A stretch of 64,000 nucleotides of DNA from Neptunicoccus cionae (GCF_014643735.1 NZ_BMKA01000009.1:1-64000); one strand, 5' to 3'. Shown: positions 40,266-49,643, counted from the stretch's first letter. Notes: generated from the sequence alone by a model not told the origin. A program made the numbers and translations.

Positions 40266-40883
40266 CTAGCAACTGGATTGCGTAGCTTTGTTTTGGCAGC
40301 CTCCCGGCGGGCAAGAACAATCACTAAAGCCGTCTTTGCAACAGCCGCCGCAGTGGTCCAGCAAACTGTCGCGTAATGCCGCGCGCGCACGGTGGAGCCG
40401 CACACCTAAGGCCCCGACAGATACACCAAGGTCAGCGGCAACGGATCGCCGGTCGTCGTCTTCAATATCCACGCGACGTATCAGATCACTTTGATCCGGG
40501 CGCATGAATGGCATGAGCCCCGTTACACATTGGCAAACGTGGTCGAATTCTTCGGCTCCGTCTTCGCTTACGTCCGCCGTTTTCTGTTCATTCTCGAAAG
40601 CGGCGCTAAGCCTGCGACCACGCCCGATCTTGCGGTAGTGATCATTTAAAGTAGAGCGCAGGACCGCATAGAGCCAAGCTGTCAGTTTGTCGGTTTCACG
40701 CAGCTGGTCTTTGCGTTGCATGACCCTGATACAGAACTCCTGCAAAACATCCTCGGCCTCGGTTACGTTTCCCAATCGCTTGACCAGAAAACCAAGAAAC
40801 ATCTTCCGGTTAACAGAAAGCGCCTCAACAGAGGGGTCAGTCGTCGGTAGGACGTCGCCGGAAAAATGATCGTCATTGCTCAA
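40266..40883 (-). CDS. ECF sigma factor with cysteine-rich C-terminal tail
   Basis: A 205-residue sigma-70-family factor: region 2 (FLVKRLGNVTEAEDVLQEFCIRVMQ, LTAWLYAVLRSTLNDHYRK) and region 4 (LPFMRPDQSDLIRRVDIEDDDRRSVAADLGVSVGALGVRLHRARAAL). After region 4 comes CGGCCKDGFSDCSCPPGGCQ, a tail with six cysteines, likely to bind metal (copper or zinc) or sense redox state, as in ECF factors of the CorE type that need no separate anti-sigma protein. The four promoter-like sites nearby are its probable targets. No such site precedes this gene itself. Confidence 0.85.
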   Translation of the reverse strand: MSNDDHFSGDVLPTTDPSVEALSVNRKMFLGFLVKRLGNVTEAEDVLQEFCIRVMQRKDQLRETDKLTAWLYAVLRSTLNDHYRKIGRGRRLSAAFENEQKTADVSEDGAEEFDHVCQCVTGLMPFMRPDQSDLIRRVDIEDDDRRSVAADLGVSVGALGVRLHRARAALRDSLLDHCGGCCKDGFSDCSCPPGGCQNKATQSSC

Positions 40884-40992
40884 TTGACCGGACCTCTCTT
40901 AAAATAGAAATGTGGCCCGTGCGCTTGTCAAAAGTGGCGGCACAAGACCCACCAAGTTGTAGTCCAAAATCAGCAGAAATGCAAATACCGCG

Positions 40993-41403
40993 TTAGCGCC
41001 ACAGGCCCCAACTGATCGCGAGCGCCGCCGCCAGTATGACATCAATTATGATGCAGAACGGGACATACCACTTCGGGACATCCGTCAGGAAATGGGATTT
41101 CCTATAGTGAAGCATGTCCCAAACCGCGTGTCCCGCCAAACCAAACGGAATGATCCAAGGCGCTATGACCAATCCACCCAAAGCAAGCACCCCAAAGGTA
41201 ATGGCAACGGAGACTTCTGACACGAAAGCCTGTTCCTGGCCATGTATCACAGTAAATCCAACATATATGCCCGCAATGAACGCTAGGGTTAGGGCCGCTG
41301 CCGCAACCGACCAATCCATCGGCAAAAGCAGGTGTGGGACGCTGACCGCAAGTGCGACGATCAGACCACTCCGCATCGGATGGTTTCCAATAAACGTCAG
41401 CAT
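40993..41403 (-). CDS. Small polytopic membrane protein
   Basis: A 136-residue protein with about four to five hydrophobic segments (LIVALAVSVPHLLLPM, AALTLAFIAGIYVGFTVI, AITFGVLALGGLVIAPWIIP, CIIIDVILAAALAISWGLW) and the histidine-containing loop GHAVWDMLHYRKSH. No family is recognised. The start at 41403 lies one base after the stop of the permease gene (TGACATG), so the two are coupled. Confidence 0.7.
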   Translation of the reverse strand: MLTFIGNHPMRSGLIVALAVSVPHLLLPMDWSVAAAALTLAFIAGIYVGFTVIHGQEQAFVSEVSVAITFGVLALGGLVIAPWIIPFGLAGHAVWDMLHYRKSHFLTDVPKWYVPFCIIIDVILAAALAISWGLWR

Positions 41404-41404
41404 G

Positions 41405-42763
41405 TCACATGCCCTCCATGGCATGATCTTTGTCGTCGGATGGGGCGACATACCATTGTTTCAAATATATCCGCTGGAACACAAAAACGGCCCCAATAGC
41501 GATGGCTGCAATGAAAACAATAATCGGGTCCGACCCCAGTTTCATCACGGTGAATGCTGCAAGAACAACCGCGTCAAACGCCAGTGCGCACATCAGAATG
41601 ATGCCGTTCGCGCCAATTTCATGCCGCAAGTGCCGGAACACGCCCCAGTGCACCAACATATCCATGACCAGGTAAAAGAACGCCCCAAGTGACGCGATCC
41701 GGCTGAGATCGAAAAAGACCGCCAAAATTGATGCCATCACCACGGTATAAACCAAGGTGTGGCTGCGAACTGGACCAGACATTCCGAAATGCCGGTGCGG
41801 GATCATTTTCATGTCCGTTAGCATCGCCAACATCCGCGAGACGGCAAAAACGCTTGCCAAAACACCAGATGCAGTCGCTACGGCGGCCAAAACAACCGTG
41901 AAATAGAACCCCGCTTGGCCAAACGCAGGTGCGGCGGCTTCGGCCAGTGAATAGTCTTTGGCGGCAACGATCTGATCAATGGTCAGGTTGGATCCGACCG
42001 CCAGTGCAACCAACAAATAGATCACAACACAGATCGCGATCGAGATCATGATCGTGCGCCCTACATTGCGGTGAGGGTCCGTGATTTCCCCGCCGCTGTT
42101 CGTGATTGTTGTGAAGCCTTTGAACGCAAGGATCGACAACGCAACAGAGGCCACAAATCCGGTCGCGTCAAATCCGGCCCCACTGCTGCTGGCATTCGGG
42201 AAACTGAACCCGCCAGCCCACAATGCGACAATGCCAAACACCGCAATGCCGCCAATTTTCACGACGGCCATGATAATCGACAGCAGGCCCACTGATCTGT
42301 TGCCCGAGACATTCACAAGAAAAGCAAACAAGATCACGCCGACGGCCAAGAGAGGAACCAACGGGCCGCTGGATATGTCAAACGGGCGCAGCACATAGGT
42401 CGCAAATGTCCGTGCCACAAGGCTTTCTGAAATCACCATTGAAAGCGCCATCAACAAGGCGGCCGCCGCAGCAATCGCACCCGGCCCGTATGCCTTTTGC
42501 AAAATCATCGCGACGCCACCTGACGACGGCCACGCATTGGACATCTTGATGTAACTGTAGGCACTTAACGATGTGATGATCGCGCCCAATACAAATGACA
42601 GCGCAAAATATGGTCCTGCCAGCTGGGCGATCTGACCAGTCAAAGCAAAGATCCCTGCCCCGATCATGACCCCCGTCCCCATGCCCACAGCGCCACTGAG
42701 ACTGATCGAGCCTTTGTTCAGGTCTGTATCGTTCGTATCAGCGCCGCTGTGGTCATGTTGCAT
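41405..42763 (-). CDS. APC-superfamily amino-acid/cation permease
   Basis: A 452-residue transporter with about twelve membrane segments; GAVGMGTGVMIGAGIFALTGQ is the conserved first helix of the APC superfamily, and GGVAMILQKAYGPG the second-helix region. N-terminal MQHDHSGAD is histidine-rich. It is encoded 15 bases after the copper ATPase and coupled to a small membrane protein. The substrate is unknown; its placement suggests metal or amino-acid chelate transport. Confidence 0.85.
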   Translation of the reverse strand: MQHDHSGADTNDTDLNKGSISLSGAVGMGTGVMIGAGIFALTGQIAQLAGPYFALSFVLGAIITSLSAYSYIKMSNAWPSSGGVAMILQKAYGPGAIAAAAALLMALSMVISESLVARTFATYVLRPFDISSGPLVPLLAVGVILFAFLVNVSGNRSVGLLSIIMAVVKIGGIAVFGIVALWAGGFSFPNASSSGAGFDATGFVASVALSILAFKGFTTITNSGGEITDPHRNVGRTIMISIAICVVIYLLVALAVGSNLTIDQIVAAKDYSLAEAAAPAFGQAGFYFTVVLAAVATASGVLASVFAVSRMLAMLTDMKMIPHRHFGMSGPVRSHTLVYTVVMASILAVFFDLSRIASLGAFFYLVMDMLVHWGVFRHLRHEIGANGIILMCALAFDAVVLAAFTVMKLGSDPIIVFIAAIAIGAVFVFQRIYLKQWYVAPSDDKDHAMEGM

Positions 42764-42778
42764 TGGATATCCTTGGGT

Positions 42779-45115
42779 TTAGATTTTTGCACTGCGCAGC
42801 CGTAGTGCGTTGAGCACAACGGAAATCGAAGACGCGCTCATGGCGAATGCTGCGAACATTGGGCTGATCAATATTCCGAAGAAGGGGAACAGAATGCCCG
42901 CAGCGACCGGAACACCTGCAGTGTTGTAGATCAGTGCAAAGAACAGGTTCTGGCGAATGTTGCGCATCGTCGCACTTGCCAGCTTGCGCGCACGCACGAT
43001 CCCGTCAAGATTCCCTTTCAACAGGGTAATCCCTGCGCTTTCAATCGCGACATCCGCACCTGTGCCCATCGCAATACCGACGTCAGCCTGTGCCAAGGCA
43101 GGTGCATCGTTCACGCCATCACCCGCCATCGCAACTTTTGCGCCAGCTTCCTGCAATTCGCGCACGATACGCGCCTTGTCTTGCGGCAGAACGTCGGCAC
43201 GGATTTCGTCAATCCCCAGACGGACACCGATTGCCTTGGCGGTGCGTTCGTTGTCGCCCGTTGCCATGATGATCCGGAAGCCCAGTTCGTGCAGCGCTTT
43301 TAGGGCCGCAGGTGTGGTTTCCTTTACAGGGTCCGCAACGCTGACCAGTCCTGCAATTTTGCCATCAAGAACGACAAACATAACTGTTTCGCCTTCGTCA
43401 CGGCGCAGGTTGGCCTTGTCGATCAAATCCCCGCCTTCAAGGCCCATATCGGTGATCAACGCGCGGTTACCAAGTGCTACGCGCTTGCCATCAACAACAC
43501 CTTTCACACCCTTACCAGTGATGGCTTCAAAGTCGGTTGCCGTGACCATGTCAACGCCACGTTCCTGCGCACCGCGCACGATTGCCTCGGCAAGCGGGTG
43601 TTCTGACCCGCGCTCAAGTGATGCGGCAAGGCGTAATACCTCCGCTTCATCGTGGCCAGCCTCGGGCAAGACGGCAACTAAAGTTGGCTTGCCTTCAGTC
43701 AGCGTGCCGGTCTTGTCGACAATCAAGGTATCGACCTTTTCAAACCGTTCCAGCGCCTCGGCGTTTTTGATCAGAACACCCGCTTGCGCCCCGCGACCAG
43801 TGGCTGTCATGATTGACATGGGTGTCGCCAGACCAAGCGCACAGGGGCACGCGATGATCAGCACCGCAACCGCAGAGATCAGCGCATAGGACAGTGCAGG
43901 TGCCGGACCCCAAAGCGCCCACGCAGCAAAGGCAAGAACCGCCACCAAGATCACAATCGGCACAAAGTACCCTGCAACTTGATCCGCATATTTCTGGATT
44001 GGTGCGCGGCTACGTTGCGCGTTTGATACCATTTCGACGATTTGGGACAACATCGTATCGGACCCGACCCGGGTGGCCGCAATCACAAGACTGCCCGTGC
44101 CGTTGATCGTAGCACCCGTGACGGTGTCGCCTTCGACCTTTTCGACAGGAACAGGTTCGCCTGTGATCATGCTCTCGTCGATGGACGATCGCCCTTCGGT
44201 CACTGTGCCGTCCACCGGAACCTTGTCGCCGGGGCGCACACGGACGTGGTCCCCAACAAGAACATCCTCAAGTGGGATTTCTTCTTCAGTGCCATCTTCG
44301 CGAATGACACTTGCGGTTTTGGCCGCCATATCAAGCAGTGCGTGGATCGCCTTGCCTGTGCCTTCGCGTGCGCGCAATTCCATTACCTGCCCCAACAAGA
44401 CCAATGTGACAATCACGGCGGCGGCCTCGAAGTAGACGCCGACATTACCGTCGACATCACGAAAGCCGCTTGGAAAAATGGACGGCACAAGAACAGCAAC
44501 GATACTGAATATCCACGCGGCCATGACGCCCATAGCAATCAACGAGAACATGTTGAGGTTCATGGTTTTGAAGGAGTTCCAGCCCCGTACAAGAAACGGC
44601 CAACCGCTGTAGAGTACGACAGGCGCGCCAAGGACCAGTTCGATCCAAAGCGTGGCGCGTTCTCCAAATATGTCGCGGACAGGCAGACCCAGATACGGGC
44701 CCATTGTCAGGATCAGCAGAGGGATTGTCAAAATTGCCCCAAACCAGAACCGGCGCGTGAAATCGACAAGCTCGTGGCTGGGTCCGTCGTCCATTGTTGC
44801 CGATTCCAACTCCAGTCCCATTCCGCAAATCGGACAGGACCCTGCATGCGGCTGGCGCACGTCTGGGTGCATCGGGCACGTGTAAACAGCGCCGTCAAAT
44901 CCGGCAGGAACACCATCCAAATCACCAGCGGGCACCTTTTCGGCCCCATGATGACCGTGGACTCCATACCCTGTATGTGCAGCGGCGTCTGCCTCTGCCT
45001 TTGGCACCAGATGCATACCGCACTTGGGACAATCCCCCGGCCCGTCTTGTTGAACTTCCGGATGCATGGGACAAACGTACAAGGACGTATCAGCGGGTGA
45101 ATGTGAGTGTTGCAT
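42779..45115 (-). CDS. copB: Copper-translocating P1B-type ATPase with two CPMHP metal-binding domains
   Basis: A 778-residue P1B-ATPase. The N-terminus is His-rich with two short heavy-metal-binding domains ([10 protein letters not shown] near 13-22 and [11 protein letters not shown] near 79-88, each followed by CPxCGM). Then come the phosphatase motif ITGEP, the transport motif CPC in helix 6 (423-425, [11 protein letters not shown]), the phosphorylation site DKTGT (D467) and [13 protein letters not shown] with CPMHP domains is typical of Cu(I) exporters in resistance islands. The start at 45115 (AAGGAAC nine bases upstream) is preferred. It differs from the ATPase at 58409-60922, which carries HMA domains. 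Confidence 0.92.
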   Translation of the reverse strand: MQHSHSPADTSLYVCPMHPEVQQDGPGDCPKCGMHLVPKAEADAAAHTGYGVHGHHGAEKVPAGDLDGVPAGFDGAVYTCPMHPDVRQPHAGSCPICGMGLELESATMDDGPSHELVDFTRRFWFGAILTIPLLILTMGPYLGLPVRDIFGERATLWIELVLGAPVVLYSGWPFLVRGWNSFKTMNLNMFSLIAMGVMAAWIFSIVAVLVPSIFPSGFRDVDGNVGVYFEAAAVIVTLVLLGQVMELRAREGTGKAIHALLDMAAKTASVIREDGTEEEIPLEDVLVGDHVRVRPGDKVPVDGTVTEGRSSIDESMITGEPVPVEKVEGDTVTGATINGTGSLVIAATRVGSDTMLSQIVEMVSNAQRSRAPIQKYADQVAGYFVPIVILVAVLAFAAWALWGPAPALSYALISAVAVLIIACPCALGLATPMSIMTATGRGAQAGVLIKNAEALERFEKVDTLIVDKTGTLTEGKPTLVAVLPEAGHDEAEVLRLAASLERGSEHPLAEAIVRGAQERGVDMVTATDFEAITGKGVKGVVDGKRVALGNRALITDMGLEGGDLIDKANLRRDEGETVMFVVLDGKIAGLVSVADPVKETTPAALKALHELGFRIIMATGDNERTAKAIGVRLGIDEIRADVLPQDKARIVRELQEAGAKVAMAGDGVNDAPALAQADVGIAMGTGADVAIESAGITLLKGNLDGIVRARKLASATMRNIRQNLFFALIYNTAGVPVAAGILFPFFGILISPMFAAFAMSASSISVVLNALRLRSAKI

Positions 45116-45412
45116 GATGCAGACGTTCCTTAAATATGCTGTCTTTGCGACAAGACGGCTTGCCGATTTCTGTTGTGATCCAATCAAGGAAACCCAACCA
45201 TTTAATGTCCCACACCCTCGACCACGACGATTTGCAAGGGCTCGGTTGTCGCTTGGTCAACGTTCATTCTGCAGGAGCGGCCCACGATGATACGGCAAAT
45301 TCGCCGAGCTCGAGAATACTGGGTAAATGGTAGAGTTCGAGGGCGAGCGATGCAAATATAGCCAGACCCTCGGTTTTCCATACAATATCACCCAAGGCCG
45401 CATCCTGGACCG

Positions 45413-45520
45413 TCAGGATTTAATCCGAACCAGCATAAGCGCACGCTGTGTCTGCGTTTTCTTCCGTTTGGAAAGTAAAAGCAGATAACCCGCTGCTATG
45501 GTCAGAAAAATCAAAGTCAT
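45413..45520 (-). CDS. Small membrane peptide of 35 residues
   Basis: From ATG 45520 (GAAGGA with suitable spacing) the minus strand encodes MTLIFLTIAAGYLLLLSK followed by a strongly basic KRKKTQTQR stretch: one membrane helix and a positive cytoplasmic end. It is short but has a good ribosome-binding site and coding-like composition. It lies between the copper ATPase and a cysteine-rich small protein. The function is unknown. Confidence 0.5.
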   Translation of the reverse strand: MTLIFLTIAAGYLLLLSKRKKTQTQRALMLVRIKS

Positions 45521-45564
45521 TGTCGTGTTCCTTCACTCAGAGAACTGGGCTTGTTGGTCCGCAA

Positions 45565-45747
45565 TTATTTACCGCAGCAGCTGTGGGATTGATCTTTAGT
45601 TGGGTTAGATGTGGGTGCGCCTGACAAATCGGCGGTCTTCGCACGCTGGTTATCCACGGTTGCGCTGATCGTCTTAGACGACGCACAGCAACAGCCGCCT
45701 TGTGCCGGCTGAACGGTTTTTTCGTGTGGTGTTATATCTGTTCTCAT
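45565..45747 (-). CDS. Small cysteine-rich, probably metal-binding protein
   Basis: A 60-residue polar protein with GGCCCASS near residue 19 and SCCGK at the C-terminus: five cysteines in two clusters, without signal peptide. AAGGA lies nine bases before the ATG and a strong ECF-type promoter 37 bases upstream (45784-45812). It could chelate copper in the cytoplasm, act as a sensor, or be a small metallothionein-like factor. No family is recognised. Confidence 0.65.
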   Translation of the reverse strand: MRTDITPHEKTVQPAQGGCCCASSKTISATVDNQRAKTADLSGAPTSNPTKDQSHSCCGK

Positions 45748-45783
45748 GTCTCATATCCTTTGGCCAAAACGGTGTTGTATAAA

Positions 45784-45812
45784 GTAGACGTTCCATCCCG
45801 TAAGGCATTACA
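45784..45812 (-). promoter_or_regulatory. ECF-type promoter B
   Basis: Minus strand: TGTAATG (45812-45806), 14 bases, ACGTCTAC (45791-45784), directly before the cysteine-rich small gene. Confidence 0.75.
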
Positions 45813-45829
45813 AAATTAGTTTGAGAAAA

Positions 45830-46120
45830 TTAGTGCGGCCTGTGATAACCGCAGCTTGTCGGTCCATCCTGCGATGGGCCGACGAACAATTCGCCGATGT
45901 GTGCGTTCAGGGTCTGTCGTCCAAACTTTAGTCGCTTAACCACTTCCGTCAAACTTATCTCTAGCCTAATTGCGACGATCAGAAGTGATATTCCTTCAAG
46001 ATCAATCGCTCGGACGATTAACGCCTGATCCAATGGAAGTATCGGCAATAACAAATCCAGGCAGTCGCAAATCACGACTTTCATTTCATCGTCTAACTGT
46101 GTTTCTTGATGTATGTTCAT
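45830..46120 (-). CDS. Stand-alone sigma region-4-like protein
   Basis: A 96-residue protein that aligns with region 4 of the ECF factor at 40266-40883: VICDCL matches HVCQCV, LLPILPLDQALIVRAIDLEG matches its LMPFMRPDQSDLIRRVDIED, and the helix-turn-helix SLTEVVKRLKFGRQTL follows. It lacks region 2, so it cannot open promoters alone. It may bind the same -35 sites and compete with the sigma factor, or be a remnant. It is itself preceded by an ECF-type promoter (46153-46181) and GGAGC. Confidence 0.6.
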   Translation of the reverse strand: MNIHQETQLDDEMKVVICDCLDLLLPILPLDQALIVRAIDLEGISLLIVAIRLEISLTEVVKRLKFGRQTLNAHIGELFVGPSQDGPTSCGYHRPH

Positions 46121-46152
46121 CGCATGCTCCAGCGCGGGATCTTTGTCGAAAC

Positions 46153-46181
46153 GTAGACGTTAACAGTGCCAATCCATTACA
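46153..46181 (-). promoter_or_regulatory. ECF-type promoter C
   Basis: Minus strand: TGTAATG (46181-46175), 14 bases, ACGTCTAC (46160-46153), 33 bases before the region-4-like gene. Confidence 0.75.
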
Positions 46182-46270
46182 GGTTCGCCAGAAGTTGGAG
46201 GCCTTTGGGTGGAACTCGTAGCGCTTAGCGCATTCATTCGGTCTAAAAGATTGGGTCAAAGCGCAATCCT

Positions 46271-46299
46271 TGTAATGTTTTCGCCCGACATGCGTCTTC
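46271..46299 (+). promoter_or_regulatory. ECF-type promoter D
   Basis: Plus strand: TGTAATG (46271-46277), 14 bases, GCGTCTTC (46292-46299; two differences from the other copies). It is oriented toward the Rieske gene and divergent from promoter C. Confidence 0.65.
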
Positions 46300-46365
46300 T
46301 TATCAGAAGCAACGTGTTCAGCTTTGGAAACGAAGCACGGAGTGCAAAAATTTGTGGAGAAAATC

Positions 46366-46935
46366 ATGACTGATGCGGAAAAATCAGCCGAAAGGTGCAA
46401 CCACCGCAACGGGACGACTACGATTCCAGTTCGCCGCGATTTTTTGTATTTTGCTACGGCAGGAGCGGGTGCCGTAGCCACCGGTGCTGCGGTTTGGCCA
46501 CTCTTGAACTCAATGAACCCAAGTGCCGATGTCACCGCGTTGTCCACGATCGATTTAGATCTGGAGGGCATCGAAGTAGGCACACGCATTACACTAACCT
46601 GGCGTGGCAAACCGCTTTTTGTAGATCACCGCACGCAAGAACAAATTGCGTTGGCGCGGGCCGATGACGGTGCTGACCTGATTGACCCGGCACTGGACTC
46701 CGAAAGGGCACAACGCCCTGAATGGCTGGTGGTCATAGGCGTTTGTACGCATCTTGGGTGTGTGCCTCTGGGTCAGAACAGCAGTGAACCGCTTGGCGAC
46801 TGGAAGGGTTGGTTTTGCCCTTGCCATGGATCACATTACGACACTGCGGGGCGGATACGCAAAGGTCCTGCCCCGCGCAACCTTGATCTGCCACCTTACG
46901 AATTCGTGACCAATTCGTGGCTACGGATTGGCTGA
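46366..46935 (+). CDS. Rieske iron-sulfur protein (petA-like), without cytochrome b
   Basis: A 189-residue Rieske protein: N-terminal Tat-like signal anchor ([20 protein letters not shown]), then cluster ligands CTHLGC and CPCHGSHYD. The length equals ubiquinol:cytochrome c reductase Rieske subunits, but no cytochrome b or c1 gene accompanies it, so it is an extra copy. It could replace a copper-damaged chromosomal subunit or serve another redox role. The start at 46366 has GGAG seven bases upstream. An ECF-type promoter lies about 65 bases before it. Confidence 0.88.
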   Translation: MTDAEKSAERCNHRNGTTTIPVRRDFLYFATAGAGAVATGAAVWPLLNSMNPSADVTALSTIDLDLEGIEVGTRITLTWRGKPLFVDHRTQEQIALARADDGADLIDPALDSERAQRPEWLVVIGVCTHLGCVPLGQNSSEPLGDWKGWFCPCHGSHYDTAGRIRKGPAPRNLDLPPYEFVTNSWLRIG

Positions 46936-47183
46936 AACGACACCAAAATCGCAGTTTGGTTGTTGGTATCGGTAGTGGCTTAGAGCATATCGAGGACCAC
47001 ATAAGCGCGAGCGTATGTACCGTGAGAATGTTCCATCAGATTATTTGCCGACAAATAAGTGGAAAAAATCCCATCCGAAACTTACCGTTCTTGACCGGTA
47101 TTTAGGACCATCCTTCAGCATTTATTGATAAATGACAGCGCACATCTTGTTAAAAGGCTATCAAGATTAAAGATACGGCTTTG

Positions 47184-47723
47184 TCACTCAAACTCAACCA
47201 TCTGCTCTTCAAAAAACGAAATCGCTGAATCGCTGTCCCATTCAGCTGGCCCGGGCTTGCGACCTATTTCGCGTCCCTGAGGGTCAATCAGAAGGGTTGT
47301 CGGCATCGCAAAAATTCCAAGCTTGCGCATGGCTGATCCGGTTTGGTCTATGAATATGCTGTCCTCATCGAGACCAAGTTCTTGATAGAGGCGGAGCACG
47401 CTGGCGCGTTTTCCGGCATCGGTAGAAAGGGCAACGACCTGGAATTGTTGTCCCCCGAGTTCTTGCTGCAAACCCTGCAAGTCGGGGAGTTCCTTGCGAC
47501 ATGGCGGACACCACGTTGCCCAGACGTTCAGGAGAAGGTATTTTCCTTCGAAATCCTCAAGCGTAAACTGCTGCCCTTCCAAATCTTCAAACGCGATTTC
47601 TGGGATTTCTTTAGGTGTCGGATGAATGCCGAAAACGAACCTTTTTCCCTCTGCGAATGTCGTACCCGGCAAGATTGCAAGCAACATCACGAAGGGAAGA
47701 AACCGCTTTATGAATTGTTTCAT
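47184..47723 (-). CDS. Exported TlpA-like thioredoxin
   Basis: A 179-residue periplasmic thioredoxin: signal peptide (RFLPFVMLLAILPGTTFA), NVWATWCPPCRKELPDL with the CPPC active site, and the cis-proline region FAMPTTLLIDPQG. It should reduce disulfides or haem-site cysteines in the envelope. The start overlaps the stop of the beta-propeller gene by 4 bases. Confidence 0.88.
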   Translation of the reverse strand: MKQFIKRFLPFVMLLAILPGTTFAEGKRFVFGIHPTPKEIPEIAFEDLEGQQFTLEDFEGKYLLLNVWATWCPPCRKELPDLQGLQQELGGQQFQVVALSTDAGKRASVLRLYQELGLDEDSIFIDQTGSAMRKLGIFAMPTTLLIDPQGREIGRKPGPAEWDSDSAISFFEEQMVEFE

Positions 47724-49000
47724 TTCAACTCCTCCGTTCGTGCCAACACCGTGCGTATTGTCGTCCCGCCTCTGGGTTGGGTCACGGATGGGTTTGTGGG
47801 TTCTGTCCAGGCGATGAACACGCCCTCATTGCCAAGTGTCATTCTGGGGAAACCGACTGTTCTCCCGCTTGGGCTGATCGCCACGACTTCGGGGCGTACG
47901 CAACCTTCTTGCGGTTTGACGGCACAGATCAGAATTGCTTCACCCTGCACTGTTTGTTTGACCCAAGTCACCAGCGCAGAGCCATCTTTCAATTGTATGA
48001 CGTCGACCCTACCGGACGGTGCACTGGTGTCAATTTCCAGCGCTTTCGCAAAGGTTATGCCATCATCGCTTGAAAACGCGACTTTGACCTTGGGAATATC
48101 ATTTGCCGCGGTGAACCACGCCACAGCGGAGTTGCCATCTACCGTATCAATCGCGGGGCCGTTCACGGGGCAGCCTTCGATGTTCCATCCGTCTATGCTG
48201 ACTGGTTGCGGGGTGGACCATCCCTGCGATGTTTCGCGCACGATTGATATGTCCCGTATCTCTTCGAGCGACCGGTCCCTGTAGACGACAAGAAGTTCGT
48301 TATCGCCGGTTACCGCAGCGGAAGTCTGACAACATGTACAGGTACGCGCGTCGAGCAATAGATCCTCTCCCATGGAGCTATCGGCCGAAAATTTGCGCAT
48401 ACGCAATTGCATGGCGTTATCTGCAACATCTTGTGACGTGTAGGTGTCATAGCTCTGCCCATCCAACCAGATCACCGAAAAACCGCCGCCATCGTTTGGC
48501 AGCAGTGTCGCGAAACCGTGCTGGCGTTGTGAACGATCGTCGTGAGGAATGATTGGTGTTGACCAAGTCACACCTTCGTCCTGTGAAAAGGCGATATTGA
48601 TATCGTAGAAATAGTCATCATCACCATTGGCGCGAAGCCAATGCGCAACAAGCGAGCCATCTTCCAAAGCGATAGCAGATGGAAAATCTGCCCAATTTAC
48701 GAAGAGATCATTCCGCTCAACCACGGTTTGTGGCCTAGACCATTCGGTACCATCAGAAATTGCGACTTTTACTACAAAACTGTCTCCTTGAGGTTCAGTC
48801 CAACTCATCAGCACGCGACCATCGTTCATGGTGGAGAGAGATGGCTCACGTGCCCCTTTGGTCACAGGCGGAGATAGTTCCTTGATAGAAGAAAAAACTC
48901 TATTTTCAGCATTGCTATCAGAAGCGCCGAGCCACAGAACGCACAACGATGCAAGCGCAGATCTCAGAAATTGGGTGAGCTGTTGGCATTTCAGTTTCAT
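47720..49000 (-). CDS. Exported sialidase-like beta-propeller protein with CTCC motif
   Basis: A 426-residue protein with a signal peptide (SALASLCVLWLGASDSNA) and repeated BNR/sialidase-like segments (AFSQDEGVTWSTP, AFSSDDGITFAKA), which indicate a six-bladed propeller. No catalytic arginine triad is evident, so glycosidase activity is unlikely. A CTCCQTS motif near residue 219 could bind metal. It is coupled to the TlpA-like thioredoxin, which may keep those cysteines reduced; a copper-handling role is a guess. Confidence 0.75.
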   Translation of the reverse strand: MKLKCQQLTQFLRSALASLCVLWLGASDSNAENRVFSSIKELSPPVTKGAREPSLSTMNDGRVLMSWTEPQGDSFVVKVAISDGTEWSRPQTVVERNDLFVNWADFPSAIALEDGSLVAHWLRANGDDDYFYDINIAFSQDEGVTWSTPIIPHDDRSQRQHGFATLLPNDGGGFSVIWLDGQSYDTYTSQDVADNAMQLRMRKFSADSSMGEDLLLDARTCTCCQTSAAVTGDNELLVVYRDRSLEEIRDISIVRETSQGWSTPQPVSIDGWNIEGCPVNGPAIDTVDGNSAVAWFTAANDIPKVKVAFSSDDGITFAKALEIDTSAPSGRVDVIQLKDGSALVTWVKQTVQGEAILICAVKPQEGCVRPEVVAISPSGRTVGFPRMTLGNEGVFIAWTEPTNPSVTQPRGGTTIRTVLARTEELK

Positions 49001-49043
49001 TTGCTCACGATCACTTCCCTTGGCTTCAGCACTCTTACCGTAA

Positions 49044-49493
49044 CTATTCCACTACTTCTGGCCCAACTGAGACAAGATATGCCCAAATGTCTCTGGCATC
49101 GTCTACTTTTTTCAGCTTGAATCCCATCTTGGATTTAGCCTGCTTGTCGTCCAGGTAAACTGCCAAAAATTTCTTTGGGTCCGCAACGTAGCTCATGAAA
49201 TCAGTTTCGCTCCACGCCAAACCACTTTCACCGGCCTCAACGATGGAACTGCCGTACTTGTCGCTAAAAACTGGGTCGGTTCCCGCAATGCGATTATACA
49301 GACCATAGAGGTTCGGCCCAACGGCGCCACCTTTTTGAATCACGTCGCCACTTGTATCGATAATTGAATGGCATGCCTTGCATCTCTTAAAGACTTTCTC
49401 GCCTGCGTTGGCATCACCGGTTGCATGGCCATCAGCAAATACTGGCATCCCCAAAAATGCCAACGCAAGTGTTGTAAACATAACAGATTTCAT
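49044..49493 (-). CDS. Class I cytochrome c
   Basis: A 149-residue exported cytochrome: signal peptide (SVMFTTLALAFLGMPVFA), FKRCKACHSI with the haem motif CxxCH, and a methionine ligand in KSKMGFKL. The insert-bearing layout resembles cytochrome c2/c550 of alphaproteobacteria. GGAGAGG precedes the ATG at 49493. It may carry electrons to or from the extra Rieske protein or the multicopper oxidase. Confidence 0.85.
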   Translation of the reverse strand: MKSVMFTTLALAFLGMPVFADGHATGDANAGEKVFKRCKACHSIIDTSGDVIQKGGAVGPNLYGLYNRIAGTDPVFSDKYGSSIVEAGESGLAWSETDFMSYVADPKKFLAVYLDDKQAKSKMGFKLKKVDDARDIWAYLVSVGPEVVE

Positions 49494-49643
49494 TCTAGCC
49501 TCTCCTTTGGTTTGTTTGGTTTGGATCTTCATCCGGATTTTGGCGGGGCTCAGTTTCGATCTGATTGCACGACCACTTAATGTTTTGGTTGACCTTCCGG
49601 CGCGGGAAGCTGTTAAACAACCACTGAGATGACAGGAGCAAAC

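Noticed and set aside
42957-43889. Long plus-strand open frame of about 310 residues
   Set aside because: It lies entirely inside the copper ATPase gene on the other strand and has the Ser/Arg/Pro-rich composition typical of antisense reading of GC-rich coding DNA.
45205-45333. Possible 42-residue plus-strand protein starting [11 protein letters not shown]
   Set aside because: A weak ribosome-binding site is present but spacing is long, composition is ordinary, and nothing supports it beyond an open frame.
46086-46610. Minus-strand open frame of about 174 residues opposite the Rieske gene
   Set aside because: Overlaps the Rieske coding sequence and promoters C and D; basic, low-complexity composition without domain.
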